In this document: positions 1 through 12,025 of the stretch, one piece after another
Numbering within the stretch: position 1 is the first letter of the stretch
How the letters are laid out: every line of letters begins with the position of its first letter
Source of the DNA: Pristionchus mayeri
Taxonomy: Eukaryota > Nematoda > Chromadorea > Rhabditida > Neodiplogasteridae
Assembly (NCBI GenBank): GCA_036245805.1
Contig: BTRK01000003.1
Location: 16,532,464-16,596,463, forward strand
DNA length: 64,000 bases
Reading direction: 5' to 3'
Notes under the pieces: generated by a model
Told to the model about the DNA's origin: nothing
The model's database searches: none
What the model saw: only the letters and a program-made list of their open reading frames with translations
Position numbers and translations under genes: made by a program

Positions 1-213
1 GGCCATAACTCCCTTCAGGACCATCGTAGAGTGCCCAGATTGGGCACGTTGGGTAGCTATGGGTTCACTCTACCGTAACCCACACTGGTCTTTGGTCTTT
101 CTCCTCGGGGGCGACATTTGCGCAACGGGACATAACTCCTTTCAGGATCATCGTAGAGTGCCCAGATTGGGCACGTTGGGTAGCTATGGGTTCACTCTAC
201 CGTAACTCTACCG
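1..213 (-). repeat. 127-bp satellite, about 1.7 units, reverse orientation
   Basis: The first unit starts at base 1 and the next at 128, an offset of exactly 127 bases. The second copy breaks off inside the unit after CTCTACCGTAACTCTACCG, where a reversed fragment begins. It is the same sequence as the array at 484-991 but on the other strand. I see no credible coding: open frames across it run unbroken through identical units. Confidence 0.9.
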
Positions 214-230
214 AGGAGAAAGACCTTACT

Positions 231-341
231 TTTGGGTATATTCCACACCACGTTAATTTTGGGTATATTCTCACACCACCTTAATTTTGGGTACATTCTC
301 TCACCACCTTAATTTTGGGTATATTCTCCCACCACCTTAAT
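231..341. repeat. 28-bp minisatellite, 4 copies
   Basis: The motif TTTGGGTATATTCTCACACC recurs at 231, 258, 286 and 314, with spacings of 27, 28 and 28 bases. It sits between the two oppositely oriented satellite blocks. Confidence 0.85.
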
Positions 342-483
342 TTATTTTTTTTCATTTTTCATCTTAATTTTTCATCGTGAACAACAAAGATAACAAGAAA
401 TCCATTGAGGATATCGGGTGAAGAATCGAACACTTCGTAGAGGATCGCCTACGCCTTTCATATGATAAATTCCGTTGCTCAAA

Positions 484-991
484 TGTCGCCCCCAAGGAGA
501 AAGACCAAAGACCGGTGTGGGTTACGGTAGAGTGAACCCATAGCTACCCAACGTACCTAATCTGGGCACTCTACGATGATCCTGAAGGGAGTTATGGCCC
601 GTTGCGCAAATGTCGCCCCCGATGAGAAAGACCAAAGACCAGTGTGGGTTACGGTAGAGTGAACCCATAGCTACCCAACGTACCCAATCTGGGCACTCTA
701 CGATGATCCTGAAGGGAGTTATGGACCGTTGCGCAAATGTCGCCCTCGAGGAGAAAGACCAAAGACCAGTGTGGGTTACGGTAGAGTGAACCCATAGCTA
801 CCCAACGTACCCAATCTGGGCACTCTACGATGATCCTGAAGGGAGTTATGGACCGTTGCGCAAATGTCGCCCTCGAGGAGAAAGACCAAAGACCAGTGTG
901 GGTTACGGTAGAGTGAACCCATAGCTACCCAACGTACCCAATCTGGGCACTCTACGATGATCCTGAAGGGAGTTATGGCCCGTTGCGAAAA
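484..991 (+). repeat. 127-bp satellite, 4 tandem units, forward orientation
   Basis: The anchor TGTCGCC occurs at 484, 611, 738 and 865, and a variant starts at 992. Each step is exactly 127 bases. Units differ by only a few substitutions, which points to recent amplification or homogenisation. Confidence 0.92.
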
Positions 992-3028
992 TGTCGCTTG
1001 CGCACCTAATTTTGTCGTTGCGCAAATGTCGTTGCTCAAATGTCATACCCCCCCTCTTCCGCACCATTTCTAAGTCGGTTTCTGTTATATGTGCAGTTGC
1101 AAGAATTAAGATCAACAATACCAACCTGCCGTCGAAGGCAACAAAATGTTTTGGCGTCAATTCTCGTCTCGACTTGTTAATTCTAAAGGGTTGAGGTGGT
1201 TTTTCGTTCGAGTTGGTGATGAAACAGTGTGCTCGGATCGTGAACCGTTTCTTGATTTCATGGGAATCTACCACCTATATTTCTAAAATTGTCAAATATT
1301 TTCGGTCGATAATGATAACAATGAGATAAAATGTAAATAAATATTTTGTTGTTCACAGGGAATTTAAATTTTCTTGATTATTTCGTGTACATGCAAACTG
1401 AGGTGTGACGAGTGATTAGCACATGCACTTTGCGAGAATTAAGAGAATCAGTGATGCCATCGAAATTGAGCTCTGCAGATTAGTGGGGGTGAAGCGACGG
1501 GCGGCCGATGGACCGACGATCGTCCCGTTCGGATACTGGTAGTCACTGGAATATTATATTATCGAATTATTATTGTTATATTATCCTTCACTCCAAGAAT
1601 ATAGAGTTCAAATTTTGGGAGATTGTTCTTCATGTGAAGTGTAGAGCAATGGTCTGACTCTCCTCTTATCACACACTCTCTCGCCGATTAGAAAGCGAGA
1701 GAGCATGAAATTTGGAGAGAGGCAGACGATTAGTCAAAGTGTAGCTCACCTGTTACAGTAATTCCCTTTACAAATTACGAAGTATAAGTTATCGAGAGAC
1801 GATTCACCCAACTGCAAAGGACTCGCAAACACGAAAGGTTCACTGGTTAAGGTGCATTGTGCATACTCGCTCATACTAGTGTAAGTAGTTTATGAGGTCA
1901 TAAAATACTCGTGTATACCCATGGTTCATACTAGAGATGGTAGTTTCACAATAGACCGTTCAGTCAACGGATAATCCTCTAACCGAACAGTATTTCGTTT
2001 ACTGAGTTAGTAGCTCTAAACACGGGCAGCGATACGAATTATCCAAATCAAATGGATTATCCAAAAAAGTTTACTCCGAAATAGATTATCCGAAATCATT
2101 CGACCATCCCTAGTTCACACATGTTCACCCTTCTCACCCGCAATTGGAAGTTGCCATTGGCCCCTGCTGCATCCACGCAGCCCCTGAAATCTTGCCAATC
2201 CCAGAAGCAGTAGTCGCCCCAGCAAGTAGTAGTCGCCGTCTGAAGAAGGGAGAGAATGTGGGGAGCAATGTTCTCGCTCTCTCCATATCATATATTCTCT
2301 CGCTCACTCTGACCGACGAGAGAGCGTGTGATTTGGAGAGAGTCAGGCGAGTACTCAATGTGAGAGCAACGCTCTGCTCCGTCTGTGCACTCTCTCGCAA
2401 ACCGGCCTAAGATTGACATGCAGAGACAATAACCAAAATTTCGAACTCTACTATATATTATGTGTTATCTTCGGGTATGTTTCGGATGAGCTATAGAGTT
2501 GATGAATAGTTATTTAGCTAAAACCTACTGGAAAATCACATAAAATAACCCGTAATAGGGAAAACCTACTGTATAATCAGGAATGCATTAAAACGAAAAT
2601 GAGAAGTATTATACTTAGGGTCCGCAAGGTGGTTGACAGAAATCATCACACAGGCCTATTTCTGGGGTTAATGTGTCTAGATGGGACTGAATAAGATCAT
2701 ACTTTTTGAATTAGGTCGATATCTAATGTTTGAGTCAAGATATGGGCCAAAATGTGGGTGAATCGAGCATAACGTGAAAGGTCCAAAAAGCGAGACGAGA
2801 GAAAAAGGGGCGGAGCCTATTTCTCCATTGCTTTTCAATTCTCGAAACGATCGGGTAGAGCTTCGCCGAACCCTACAGGGAAAGAAAGCGAGCTTTCACG
2901 TAGGCGGGGCGCTCTCTAGTCACGCCGGGTGAGAGACGGGTGGAGGGAGGGGAGGAAGAGGGAGGAGAGGACGCGGAGAGAGTCACGAGCCATGCGCGTT
3001 TCGAAATCGAAGAGACACATGATGAGTT
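992..3028. other. Intergenic stretch with two copies of a GA-rich dispersed repeat
   Basis: No gene can be supported here. About 1640-1745 and 2270-2400 carry a GAGAGAG-rich semi-palindromic repeat. The reverse complement of 47525-47640 matches the first copy nearly base for base. Reading frames over 2134-2410 are open on both strands because of this low-complexity DNA and are not convincing. Confidence 0.5.
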
Positions 3029-3280
3029 CGCAACCAAATCATTCGTTCAAAAGTGAATTTGGAAGCTTTTTTCATCCTCTTTCGAATGAGCCTCCGGGAC
3101 CCTGCAAAATCCTTTTCTGAGTAGGTCAGAATACGAGTTTTATAGTTTTCTAGCTAAGTCGCTCTATAAAACTTGTATGCTGACCTACCTAGAGAATGAT
3201 TGTCAAGGGTACCTGAGGCTCATTCGAAAGAGGATCAAAAGAGCTTCGAAATTCATTTTTGAGTTAATGATTTGGTTTCG
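3029..3280. repeat. Short inverted-repeat (foldback) element, 252 bp
   Basis: The left arm from AACCAAATCATT and the right arm ending AATGATTTGGTT are imperfect reverse complements over roughly 110 bases, with the axis near 3154. The arms contain CATTCGAAAGAG-type blocks that also occur in the palindromes at 9809-11328 and 26888-27108. Confidence 0.8.
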
Positions 3281-3489
3281 AATGAAGCCTATGTCCCCCT
3301 GATCTCGCTTTCCAGGGGGAAGGTGTCAGAGCCGAGTGGGCGGAGGTTGCAATCTAATTCTAATGATACTTACTTCCGTCGTCTTGAGAAAGCACATTCC
3401 CTTCCCTCGTTTGGTGAAATTGTACATTGGAATCTTCTCATTACAATTGGGCTGGAAACGTGTATTAACATCTGCCAAAAAGATACCAT

Positions 3490-3560
3490 GTCGGATGAGA
3501 ACTATGACGTCATGCCGCCTTTGATGTATAAATAGTGCATGACGAAACAGTTATCATCCG
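3490..3560. mobile_element. 71-bp palindromic micro-element, copy 1
   Basis: It begins GTCGGATGAGAACTATGACG and ends in the reverse complement. One arm carries TGACGTCATGCCGCC, and the centre is TTTGATGTAT. Three more copies lie at 50761-50834, 59450-59525 and 62629-62701. No coding capacity. Confidence 0.8.
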
Positions 3561-4302
3561 GTGTAGTGCCGCCGACAAGCATGCATTCACTCTGTCGCAG
3601 TAGCAGGTGAATGCCGATGACGTTGGACTGCTTCTGAAAAGGTATCAATAAACAGTCAAGGGCAATTTTAGCAGAGTCGGAATATCAGATGTACTACGTT
3701 GTAACTAATACACAATGCCTTTGGAATCGGTAATATTGTACCTGATGTGAAGGCAGGAATTCATTTGCGGCGTTTGCTCTCTAATATCTGGAAAAAAAAT
3801 TTAAAAAATGCTATCCTTGACTTTTCAGAGAAACGAACCAATTCTGAATACATAGTCATCCTCATCTGTAGGGCAGACTCGATTGACTTCAGTTAAAGGG
3901 GGATAAATCAGATCGAAGAATTCGTTGTATGACTGTATGAAGAGGAAGAGAAAGGGGGGGGGGAGTGATTAGATTAAAGTATTCTAACCCGTGTTTCTTC
4001 CGTGGTGCACATGCTTGACTTGCATTCAGTTGGTATTACTCCTTGAGTTCCAGGACATCCTCTGAGATATTTTGCAATTAAATTTAGTCGATAATGTGTC
4101 ACCCAAAAAACGATTTAGCAATAAACTCTATCTTTATTATCGGTTATCATTCGCATCACCGTCCGGTGAGACCACATTTAGAAAAAAAGTTTGCAATGTC
4201 ATCCCAATTAGAGTATGTGAAACGATATACCTTGATCCTACAACATGTGAGAGTACAGAATGAATAAATAGTGACCAATATTTCGAACTGTCCTCATAAG
4301 TC
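3561..4302. other. Intergenic, nothing recognised
   Basis: AT-rich DNA with a run of G near 3952. I see no exon with matching splice phase and no repeat shared with the rest of the window. Confidence 0.4.
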
Positions 4303-5224
4303 TCACTTTAGATTGACACAGTCGATGAGTTCATGTCGTACATAATCTTCATTCGAATGAATATCGGCGAACATATCGACGGTGTTGCATTTATCACTGC
4401 AAAATCAAATAGAGATATATGAAAGAAAGGAATGCTGTAGGCTGCTTCGCAAGACAGATTTTTTTCTCTACATTTTGCGCGCTCTATCACCGGCCATACA
4501 CTGATCATAGACTTTTTAAAAAAATTTCTTGCGACGCCATGTTTTTATTCGGCCCGCCATTTTCCTCTCACTTATTTGTTACCAGATACGAGCGAGTAAA
4601 TTATTCGAAGCGACTCGAACTAGCACCACTAATCCCTAAAATGAAATTCGTACGCGTTATTGCACAGGCAGAGTGTGATGTTCCTGTGGTTCTTCTCACA
4701 TAGAGGAAGCACCTCACTCTTCCACGGATCCTCTCGAGGAGTGATGCACCCCTGATAGTATTTCAGTTATTATCGTTAAAACCATTCATTATCCACACAG
4801 TCCGAGAGTTCATTCTCTTTATTTATGAGAACTTTTCAAGTAGTCGATCGGTGAGAAAGCTGAGAAAACAAAGAGAGTGACCCGTCAGGTTTTTATCGTT
4901 TATGAAACCGGGAATGTGGGAGAGGGTGGCCAGTAGCATAGGAAGTGATCATTTGCTGACTAAGTGTGAGAATAGATATACCGTTTTAACAGTAACGTCG
5001 GTAGTCCATTCGCGGACGATCGTCTTCTCGTAGCAGTAGTCTCCTGCACACAATTTTCCCTCGCCACAAGTGCTGAAATGAAGAAGAGAGAGGGAGAAGG
5101 AGATAAGAGGGAGAGATGTAGTATTTAAAAAAGAATTTGGTAGTGATGCTAACCTGCAATGACAATCGAGAGCAAGTATAATTGGAAGGCTGAGGAGGAG
5201 CGAAAGGAGGACTTGAAGGAACAT
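4303..5224 (-). CDS. Secreted cysteine-rich three-finger (Ly6/activin-receptor-like) protein
   Basis: Four exons join in phase: 5154-5224, 4982-5072, 4654-4751 and 4303-4396. They give 354 coding bases and 117 residues. The start is the ATG at 5224, followed by a clear signal peptide (MFLQVLLSLLLSLPIILA). The mature part starts DCHCSTC, then has CAGDYC, a single Cys after the next splice, and finally LCLCNNADKCN. The closing C-x-C followed five residues later by CN is the hallmark of Ly6/uPAR and activin-receptor ectodomains, which are 70-100 residues long and disulfide-bonded. No transmembrane segment or clear GPI signal follows, so secretion is inferred. Donors are GTTAGC, GTATAT and GTACGA; acceptors are TTTCAG, TATCAG and TTGCAG. 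The ligand or role cannot be read from sequence. The exon structure is firm and the family call is good but not certain. Confidence 0.78.
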
Positions 5225-5374
5225 TCAGTGTCGTATCGAAAAGAGCGAATAAAGTCACAATGAGAGTTGGAGAGTAGTGAAGCAGGTGAATTTACTATTT
5301 ACTTCTCAGAAATGGACAAATGCAGATGGTGAATTCAAATCTTCAAAACTGCGTACATACGTCAAATCAATTAA

Positions 5375-6628
5375 CATGTGTATCGCGAGTCAGTGGATGA
5401 AAAATTACACCCTCGGGAACATTTTCAAAAAAGTTTTGTCAGAATCGACTCGTATTATAGCGTTAGAATACACTATACATAAGATTTCGAAAAATAGAGG
5501 TTATTGGTCTAAGAGCCGGCTTTTAGGAATTTTCCGGTTTCGCATCCGGCTATGATGTATTTCAGCTCCCAGATGAGCTAGAAAGATGGCACTGGGCTCA
5601 AAATGTGTGGAAAATTATTTCCAATAACTTTTACGTTTTGTACAAGTCGATTAGTCAAAAAGTAAAAATGAGCCTGATGAAAAACCTGTTTTGCTGTCAA
5701 AAATAAATATTCTCTCTATCAGGCGGTAGCGTGCTACGGAATTTTAATGCAAATTATGAAAGAAGAAGTCTATGTGGATGATATAAAAATATAAAATCTG
5801 AAATCTAAGTGGCTTCAACTTGGCAATTTTTACTCAAAGATGCCACTATGAAGAAAAAGACGAAAAAATGACTTTTTCGAAACTATGATTTTTCTTCTTG
5901 TAATGTTCAAATATTGTTTTTGGTGAAAAGTATGAGTAGAAAATCGTGTTTTGGAGCAGGGTTCTGCTCGCATTATTTTATTCAAAATTTATATTTAATA
6001 TTTTGCACAATTTTGAAATATCTTGGCACGCCGCGCTCACCCTCGAAAAACACTACTCCAATACACGATTTTCTACTCATATTTTTCACCAACAATAATA
6101 TTTGAACGTTACAAGAAGAAAAATCGGAGGTTCGAAAAAGTCATTTTTTCGACTTTTTCTTCATAGTGGCATGTTTGAGTAAAAAATTTCCAGATTGAAG
6201 CCACTTCGAATTCAGTTTTTATATTTTTCTATCATCCACATAGACTTCTTCTTTCATAATTTGCATTAAAATTCTGTAGCACGCTACCGCTTGATAGAGA
6301 GAATATTTATTTTTTGACAGCAAAACAGGTTTTTCATCCGGCTCATTTTTACTTTTTGTCTAATCGACTTGCAAAAAAGGAAAAGTTATTGGAAATAATT
6401 TTCCACACATTTTGAGCCCAGTACCATCGTTCTAGCTCATCTGGGAGCTGAAATACATCATTGCCGGATGCGAAACCGGAAATTTCCTAAAAGCCGGCTC
6501 TGGGACCAATGACCTCTATTTTTCGAAATCTTAAGGCTAGTGCATTCTAACACTATAATACGAGTCGATTCTGGCAAAACTTTTTTGAAATTGTTCCCGC
6601 ACACCTCCACTGACTCGTGATACACGTG
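5375..6628. mobile_element. Palindromic element P1, TTAA-flanked, 1254 bp
   Basis: The two halves are diverged reverse complements about an axis near 6001. The ends read CATGTGTATCGCGAGTCAGT and its partner CACTGACTCGTGATACACGTG. Both sides are flanked by TTAA (5371-5374 and 6629-6632). It is the same family as the elements at 15159-17063 and 21290-23194: the internal block around CAGCTCCCAGATGAGCTAGA is shared. There is no transposase, so it is non-autonomous. It resembles the TTAA-flanked palindromic repeats known from Caenorhabditis. Confidence 0.85.
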
Positions 6629-6632
6629 TTAA

Positions 6633-7000
6633 AGAAGGAGTGTCAGCAAAGTTGAACTTTTGACGCTGTCATAGCAATGACCTAGCCAACCCTCCAAAGA
6701 TCATAGCACGAGCTAAGAGGGTAGAAACCATCGTTCCTATAGCTAACTGGTAGAACAGCTGCCATGTGATCTGGAGGTTGCGGGTTCGATTCCCACCAAA
6801 GATTCTTGAAAAAAAACGATATATTTGAATTCCCGCACGTCCATGTCCTATCAACTTGATAGTATCAATGACTATCAGCGCCCATGGCACTCTGCCAACT
6901 AGTGATAACTCGGTTCAAAATAAAGATATGATTTTGAAATTTTCAGGATCTCTCATGGTTATGACAGCGTCAAAAGTTAAACTTTGCTGACACTCCTTCT
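6633..7000. mobile_element. Inverted-repeat element P2, TTAA-flanked, sharing a TTAA with P1
   Basis: Arms of about 50 bases start AGAAGGAGTGTCAGCAAAGT and end in the reverse complement. TTAA lies at 6629-6632 and 7001-7004. The left TTAA is also the right TTAA of P1, so the two elements abut. The middle is not palindromic and contains a tRNA-like segment. Confidence 0.8.
6737..6812 (+). other. Degenerate tRNA-like sequence inside P2
   Basis: The A-box-like TAGCTAACTGGTAGAAC is followed about 30 bases later by the B-box GGGTTCGATTCCC, as in a polymerase III promoter. The D arm and T arm can be drawn, but the acceptor stem pairs badly and the anticodon stem has mismatches. It is more likely a tRNA-derived relic carried by the element than a working tRNA gene. 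Confidence 0.5.
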
Positions 7001-7263
7001 TTAATGCGTGTTCATTACAGATGTACAAATACATTCAATTGGATCATAACATAATTGAAATTTCAATTATGAACACATAACACTCAGTATGGAAGAAGAA
7101 ACTGAGGCTAAACATTACTGCGAATTAAAACAAAATTCTTAATTTTTCAGTCCAACGGCTGCTCTTTGGTGTAGCAGGAGCAAGAAGAGTCGCCCAGAAT
7201 CTCTTGTCTCAACGATGAAGAGGCATGGTTGTCTTTATAGGGAGTCATGGCGTGACGGAATAT

Positions 7264-8563
7264 GAAAGACTATCTGAGAGAATGAATTTATGCTTGGCAA
7301 TAGGTCAAAAATCTAAATCCTCTTAAATGTGCATACATGTAGTACTCGGTGAGTATAGCTCAGGTGTGGCTTATTTAGTGTTCTAGATCACGCATTGATA
7401 AGTGCGCAGCACTTTCGTCCGAAAACGTCAATTTTCGAGCTTTGCCATTTCGCTATCGATCCGAACTTTTAATATTTCTTAAAATGCAGAATATTCAAGT
7501 GATCACACTTGCCAAGTTTCATAACAATTGGATAAAAACTCTTCGTAAAACAATGAAAAATCGATATATTTTGGGTTTTATCGAATTTTCTCGCATACAA
7601 GTGGGAGGAAATGGACCATTTTGTTTCATCGTATTTGTAGCTCAGGTTAGTAACTAGCCATATGCGAAACATAATTAAAATTTAAAAAATAAGTTTAGGA
7701 GAAATCGACTAACAATGGACGGCAACTTGACTCTTGAAATAAAGTCAGTTTCTAATAAGGACCTGCCTACCGTAACCCAAAACAGAACTGGAGGGCAAGT
7801 GTTCTAGAGTTATCCTACAGGGAGTACTCGATGAGTCAAATCCCCCAGAACCAATTGAATTCCGAAAGGGTTCCGCGCGCGAGAGCGTTGATTTTTAAAA
7901 ATTTCGAAAATTACGGTAGCTTTTCAATATCAGCGCGCTGGCGCGCGCGGATTCCTGTCGAAATTCAATTGGTTCTGGTCGATTTACCTCATCGAGTACT
8001 CCCTGTAGGATAACTCTTGAACACCTGCCCATACAGTTCTGTTTTGGGTTACGGTAGTCAGATCCTTATTACAAACTGACTTTATTTCAAGTTTCCGGCC
8101 GTTGTTTGTCGATTTCTCCTAAACTTATTTTTTTAATTTTAATTATTTTGCGCAAATGACTAGTTTCTAACCTGAGCTACAAATACGATGAAACAAAACG
8201 GTCCATTTCCTCCCACTTGCATGCGAGAGAATTCGATAAATCCCAAAATTTATCGATTTTTCATTGTTTTACGAAGAGTTTTTATTGAATTGTTATGAAA
8301 CTTGGTAGATGTGATCACTTGAATATTCAGCATTTTTAGAGGTATTAAACGTTCGGATCGATAGCGAAACGGCAAAGCTCGGAAATTGACGTTTTCGGAC
8401 TAAAGTGCGGCGCACTTCTCAATGCGTGATCTAGAACACTAAATAAGCCACACCTGAGCTATATTCACCGAGTACTACATGTATGCATATTTACGAGGAT
8501 TTCGATTTTTGGCCTATTGCCAAGCGTCTACACAAAAATGTTCATTCACTCAGATAGTCTCTC
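7264..8563. mobile_element. Palindromic element P3, ATAT-flanked, 1300 bp
   Basis: Arms are diverged reverse complements with the axis near 7912. The ends are GAAAGACTATCTGAG and CTCAGATAGTCTCTC. ATAT lies directly outside at 7260-7263 and 8564-8567. The GTAGTACTCGGTGAG and GAGTACTCCCTGTAGGATAA blocks recur in the element at the axis of the large palindrome (18602-19751), so the two belong to one family. No protein is encoded. Confidence 0.85.
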
Positions 8564-9095
8564 ATATACACGGAGTGAATCAGTTATCACAATCCAATCG
8601 TTGCTTCTCGGTTTAATGGTCTCCTTATTAATCTATTCATTGATTCCAGCTGCTGGTTGTTCAATCAGGCACCCTGCAATGCACATCATTCACTCATTCG
8701 TTAATAGGAGCATCAAATTAATTAGTCCTTTGATTGATCAGGACTAATTAATTAGTATTAATTAATCCTGCAAGCAACATTAAAATAATTAATCCTGTGC
8801 GAATACAAAGCAAGAAGACAAACAGTACTTCATTCACTATTCCTCCGAGTTGAGAGTGCAGAGTTCCCTATAAAAGATTTTTTATTTTTTTAAATTTACC
8901 GATCAGAATTAATATTTACAAAATAAATTAATCGATAAATGATACATCAAGTTTATTTTGCAACAATCACACATCTCACAAACTAGTACCCACAGCTCCT
9001 ATTCCAACCCCTTCTGGATTCCCTTCGTTGTTTTGACATCCACACTCAAAAGGGTAACAGGTTTTTAATAATTCTGCCCAATTTAGTGTTGATTT
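8564..9095. other. AT-rich intergenic with a small hairpin
   Basis: 8716-8751 is a perfect-looking hairpin built on ATTAATTAGTCC and GGACTAATTAAT. No gene is visible. Confidence 0.5.
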
Positions 9096-9401
9096 TTACC
9101 ACGCGAATGAGCGTTCGTCCGCATGCGATACGAGATTCTGGCATCGAGGATATGCTCCAGGGAGTCTTTTTCCCTCGATCAGATCCAAACGTACATCACA
9201 GGCATCATCCAATGAACTAGGGTGCACTGAAATTCGAGAAGTGAATATTTTCTCCTTTTTCGATGAGAATTGAAAAGCAGAATTACTCACTTAAAATTGG
9301 TCAGAAATTCATAACAAACACCAGGTAGAATGTAGATCTCGCAAGAATATTGATAATGGGAAATAAGGACAAATTTGCAGGAAAAGTAGAAATTGTATCA
9401 T
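9096..9401 (-). CDS. Two 3' exons of an unrecognised secreted or lectin-like protein
   Basis: The last exon, 9096-9216, starts after an acceptor ending CCCTAG and reads SLDDACDVRLDLIEGK, later PRCQNLVSHADER, to a TAA stop. The preceding exon ends at 9291 before GTGAGT and reads CEIYILPGVCYEFLTNF in matching phase. The sequence GVCYEF...DAC...C.NLVSHADER loosely resembles the start of a C-type lectin domain. An upstream ATG at 9401 begins a signal-peptide-like stretch (MIQFLLFLQICP), but in a different frame. Either the 5' exon is missed or the copy carries a frameshift. I treat it as a partial gene or a young pseudogene. Confidence 0.4.
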
Positions 9402-9804
9402 TTGATCGGTTGGGTGAGATGGTAGCGAGAGGAATCGAAGATAAGAAGATAAGAAGCGAGAACGAGTGGGGGAGTGATGAGGAGATGGTGGAAATTATTC
9501 GTTGATCATGAGCAGCAGTGCAATGAACGCAAAATCATTAAAGCAGGACAGAAACGCTCCTGGTTGAAATATTTTTCAAATAGGTAGAGAACTCTCTTCA
9601 ACTCGAGTGTGCTCGCACTCGTTGCCTGTGCGTCAGGGTCAATTTTGAATGGTTTAGTGGGACCATAACTCAGTTCTGAATTGAGATTTCAATGTCGAAA
9701 TTTCGAAAATAGGTTGCGGTTTACGATTGTCTCGAAACTGCGTTGTCAGTTTGTCCAGGCTAGGTTTGCTGATAGTCCCGCTTTGAAAGCGCAAAACATG
9801 AAAT
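9402..9804. other. Intergenic, nothing recognised
   Basis: Mixed-composition DNA without splice-consistent exons or repeats shared elsewhere in the window. Confidence 0.35.
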
Positions 9805-9808
9805 TTAA

Positions 9809-11328
9809 AACCCGTTCTCTGTAAGAATGCAGGTAGGATGGCACAACTCTGCCAAAATAGTCACCCGGAGCTCATACTTTGGGAACATGACCCCTCGGGC
9901 CAAAGAACTTTTCAACCGGAAGCGTGACCCGAAATATCGATTTTTGATCTACCGAAATCGATTTTTCAAATTTCAGATTTCGATTGCGTGCTATAGCGCA
10001 TTCGAAAGAGCATAAAAAAGTTATGTTAGAAACGCTAAAGGAAACCAGAATCCGTCACCGTTGACGTCAGATAAAGCCCGAAGAGTGAACTTTTTGATCT
10101 CTTTTGGTAGATCATGGCATGAATGCACATGAAGCTGTAGGTACAACTCGGGTTTTACATATATTGTGTAGTTTTTAATGCTGAATAAAATGCACTCTTT
10201 GCCGGAGTGGATTTTTACGCTATAAGGACCGAAATTCGCGCTCAACGATGACGCACTTCGAGACAAATTTTAGGAAACGTTGGATTTCGGTATCGTGCCA
10301 TAGCTCATTCGAAAGAGCATGGAAAGTTATGTCGGAATTTATAAGGAAATCAGAATCCATCAACTTTGACGTCATTTAGACGTGATCATTTGAAATTCTT
10401 CATGCAAAACGACCTGAAGTTTTCCGACTATATCATTTTCACGTTACATTTTGGTGAACTGGGATAACGAAATTCAAATTCTACACATAAAAGTAAGTCA
10501 GAAAATACATTTGGCAAAACATTTCACGATTTCAACTTTTTCGCCATTTTTCAGGCTGCAATTTTCAACAGAAAAATCGCATTTCAACATGTCTTCGAAA
10601 AGTGAACAATTTATGGATTTTCTGGCGTATTTTCATGTGTAGAATTCGAATTTCGATATCCCAGGTCACCAAAATGTAACGTGAAAATGACATAGTCGAA
10701 ATACTTCCCGTCGTTTTGCATGAAGAATTTCAAATGATCACGTCTAAATGACGTCAAAGTTGATGGATTCTGATTTCCATAAAACAAATTCCGACACAAC
10801 TTTTAATGCTCTTTCGAATGAGCTATTGCACGATACCGAAATCCAACATTTCCAAAAATTTGTCTCGAAGTGCGTCATCGTTGAGCGCGAATTTCGGTCC
10901 TTATAGCGTAAAAATCCACTCCGACAAAGAGTGAATTTTATTCAGCATTAAAAAGTACACAATATATGTAAAATCCGAGATGTACAACTGACAGCTTCAT
11001 GTGCATTCATGCCATGATCTACCAAAAGAGATCAAAAAGTTCACTCTTCGGGCTCTATCTGACGTCAACGCTGACGGATTCTATTTCCCTTTATCGTTTA
11101 TAACATAACTTTTTATGTTCTTTCGAATGCGCTATAGCACGCCATCGAAATCTGAAATTTGAAAAATCGATTTCGGTAGATCAAAATCGATATTTCGGGT
11201 CACGCTTCAGGTTGAAAAGTTCTTTGGCCCGAGGGGTCATGTTCCCAAAGTATGAGCTCCGGGTAACCATTTTGGCAGAGTTGTGCCATCCATACCCCCA
11301 TTTCCTGCAGTCTTACGGAGAACGGGTT
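9809..11328. mobile_element. Palindromic element P4, TTAA-flanked, 1520 bp
   Basis: The axis is near 10568. The left end reads AACCCGTTCTCTGTAAGAATG and the right end is its reverse complement with a few changes. TTAA flanks lie at 9805-9808 and 11329-11332. Open frames over the arms run on both strands, as expected for a palindrome, and no transposase is seen. Its end CTGTAAGAATGCAGG matches those of the elements at 12660, 34122 and 38419. Confidence 0.85.
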
Positions 11329-11332
11329 TTAA

Positions 11333-11943
11333 ACATTTTTTTGTTCAGTCTTCATTTCTCCACTCATATGCATCGTCAAGTCTTCATGATCGTGCTATGA
11401 TCGTTCACTTCCTCTAAGAAATATATCAAAAATCTTCGATTGTTATGTATTCGCGCAATTGTTGTGTTTAAAAAACTGTACATCTTCACATAAAATACAT
11501 TTTAAATAATCATATAGCACATTTTTTGATATTTTTTTCAATTTGTAGATTAATACACCATCTCTACTCCTCGTACACACATCACCAATTATGTGATTAA
11601 ATGATACAGATTCATTTTAACAGAACCCTTGCAAGAGGCGAGCAGAATATTTGAGTATGAAATAAAATGAATTGCTCGCAGACTTTCAACAGAACTCAAG
11701 CCACTGAGGATGTATCTGAAGCCACTTCATTATCTATACAGAATTCGGCATTATCGGTACGTTGATGAAGAGATCGAGAGATTAATTACTAATCTATTAA
11801 GGTGCAGATTCGTTAACCAAATGACACTATTTTTCATAGTTGCCACCGCTGAACCTTCGTTTAATGAAATGGGGATACTCAAGCAACTGACGAACGGAAT
11901 GGATGAAACTGGACTCTCGAATAAACATATTTTTATTTATTTG
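11333..11943. other. Unique stretch before the large palindrome
   Basis: A plus-strand frame at 11710-11961 (83 codons, containing RYVDEEIERLITNLLR) looks mildly protein-like. It runs into the palindrome edge and has no partner exons I can join, so I do not call it a gene. Confidence 0.3.
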
Positions 11944-12025
11944 AATCACACTGCAGAATAACAAAACACAAACAGAGGCCGTTTTTGTTGTTTGTTTCAG
12001 CTACGTAATCAGTTGCCGAGTAAGT

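Noticed and set aside
484..991. Regular repeats resembling a CRISPR array
   Set aside because: Units of 127 bp are contiguous without unique spacers, and the genome is eukaryotic. It is satellite DNA.
6737..6812. Functional tRNA gene
   Set aside because: Poor acceptor stem and mismatched anticodon stem; it is embedded in a transposon.
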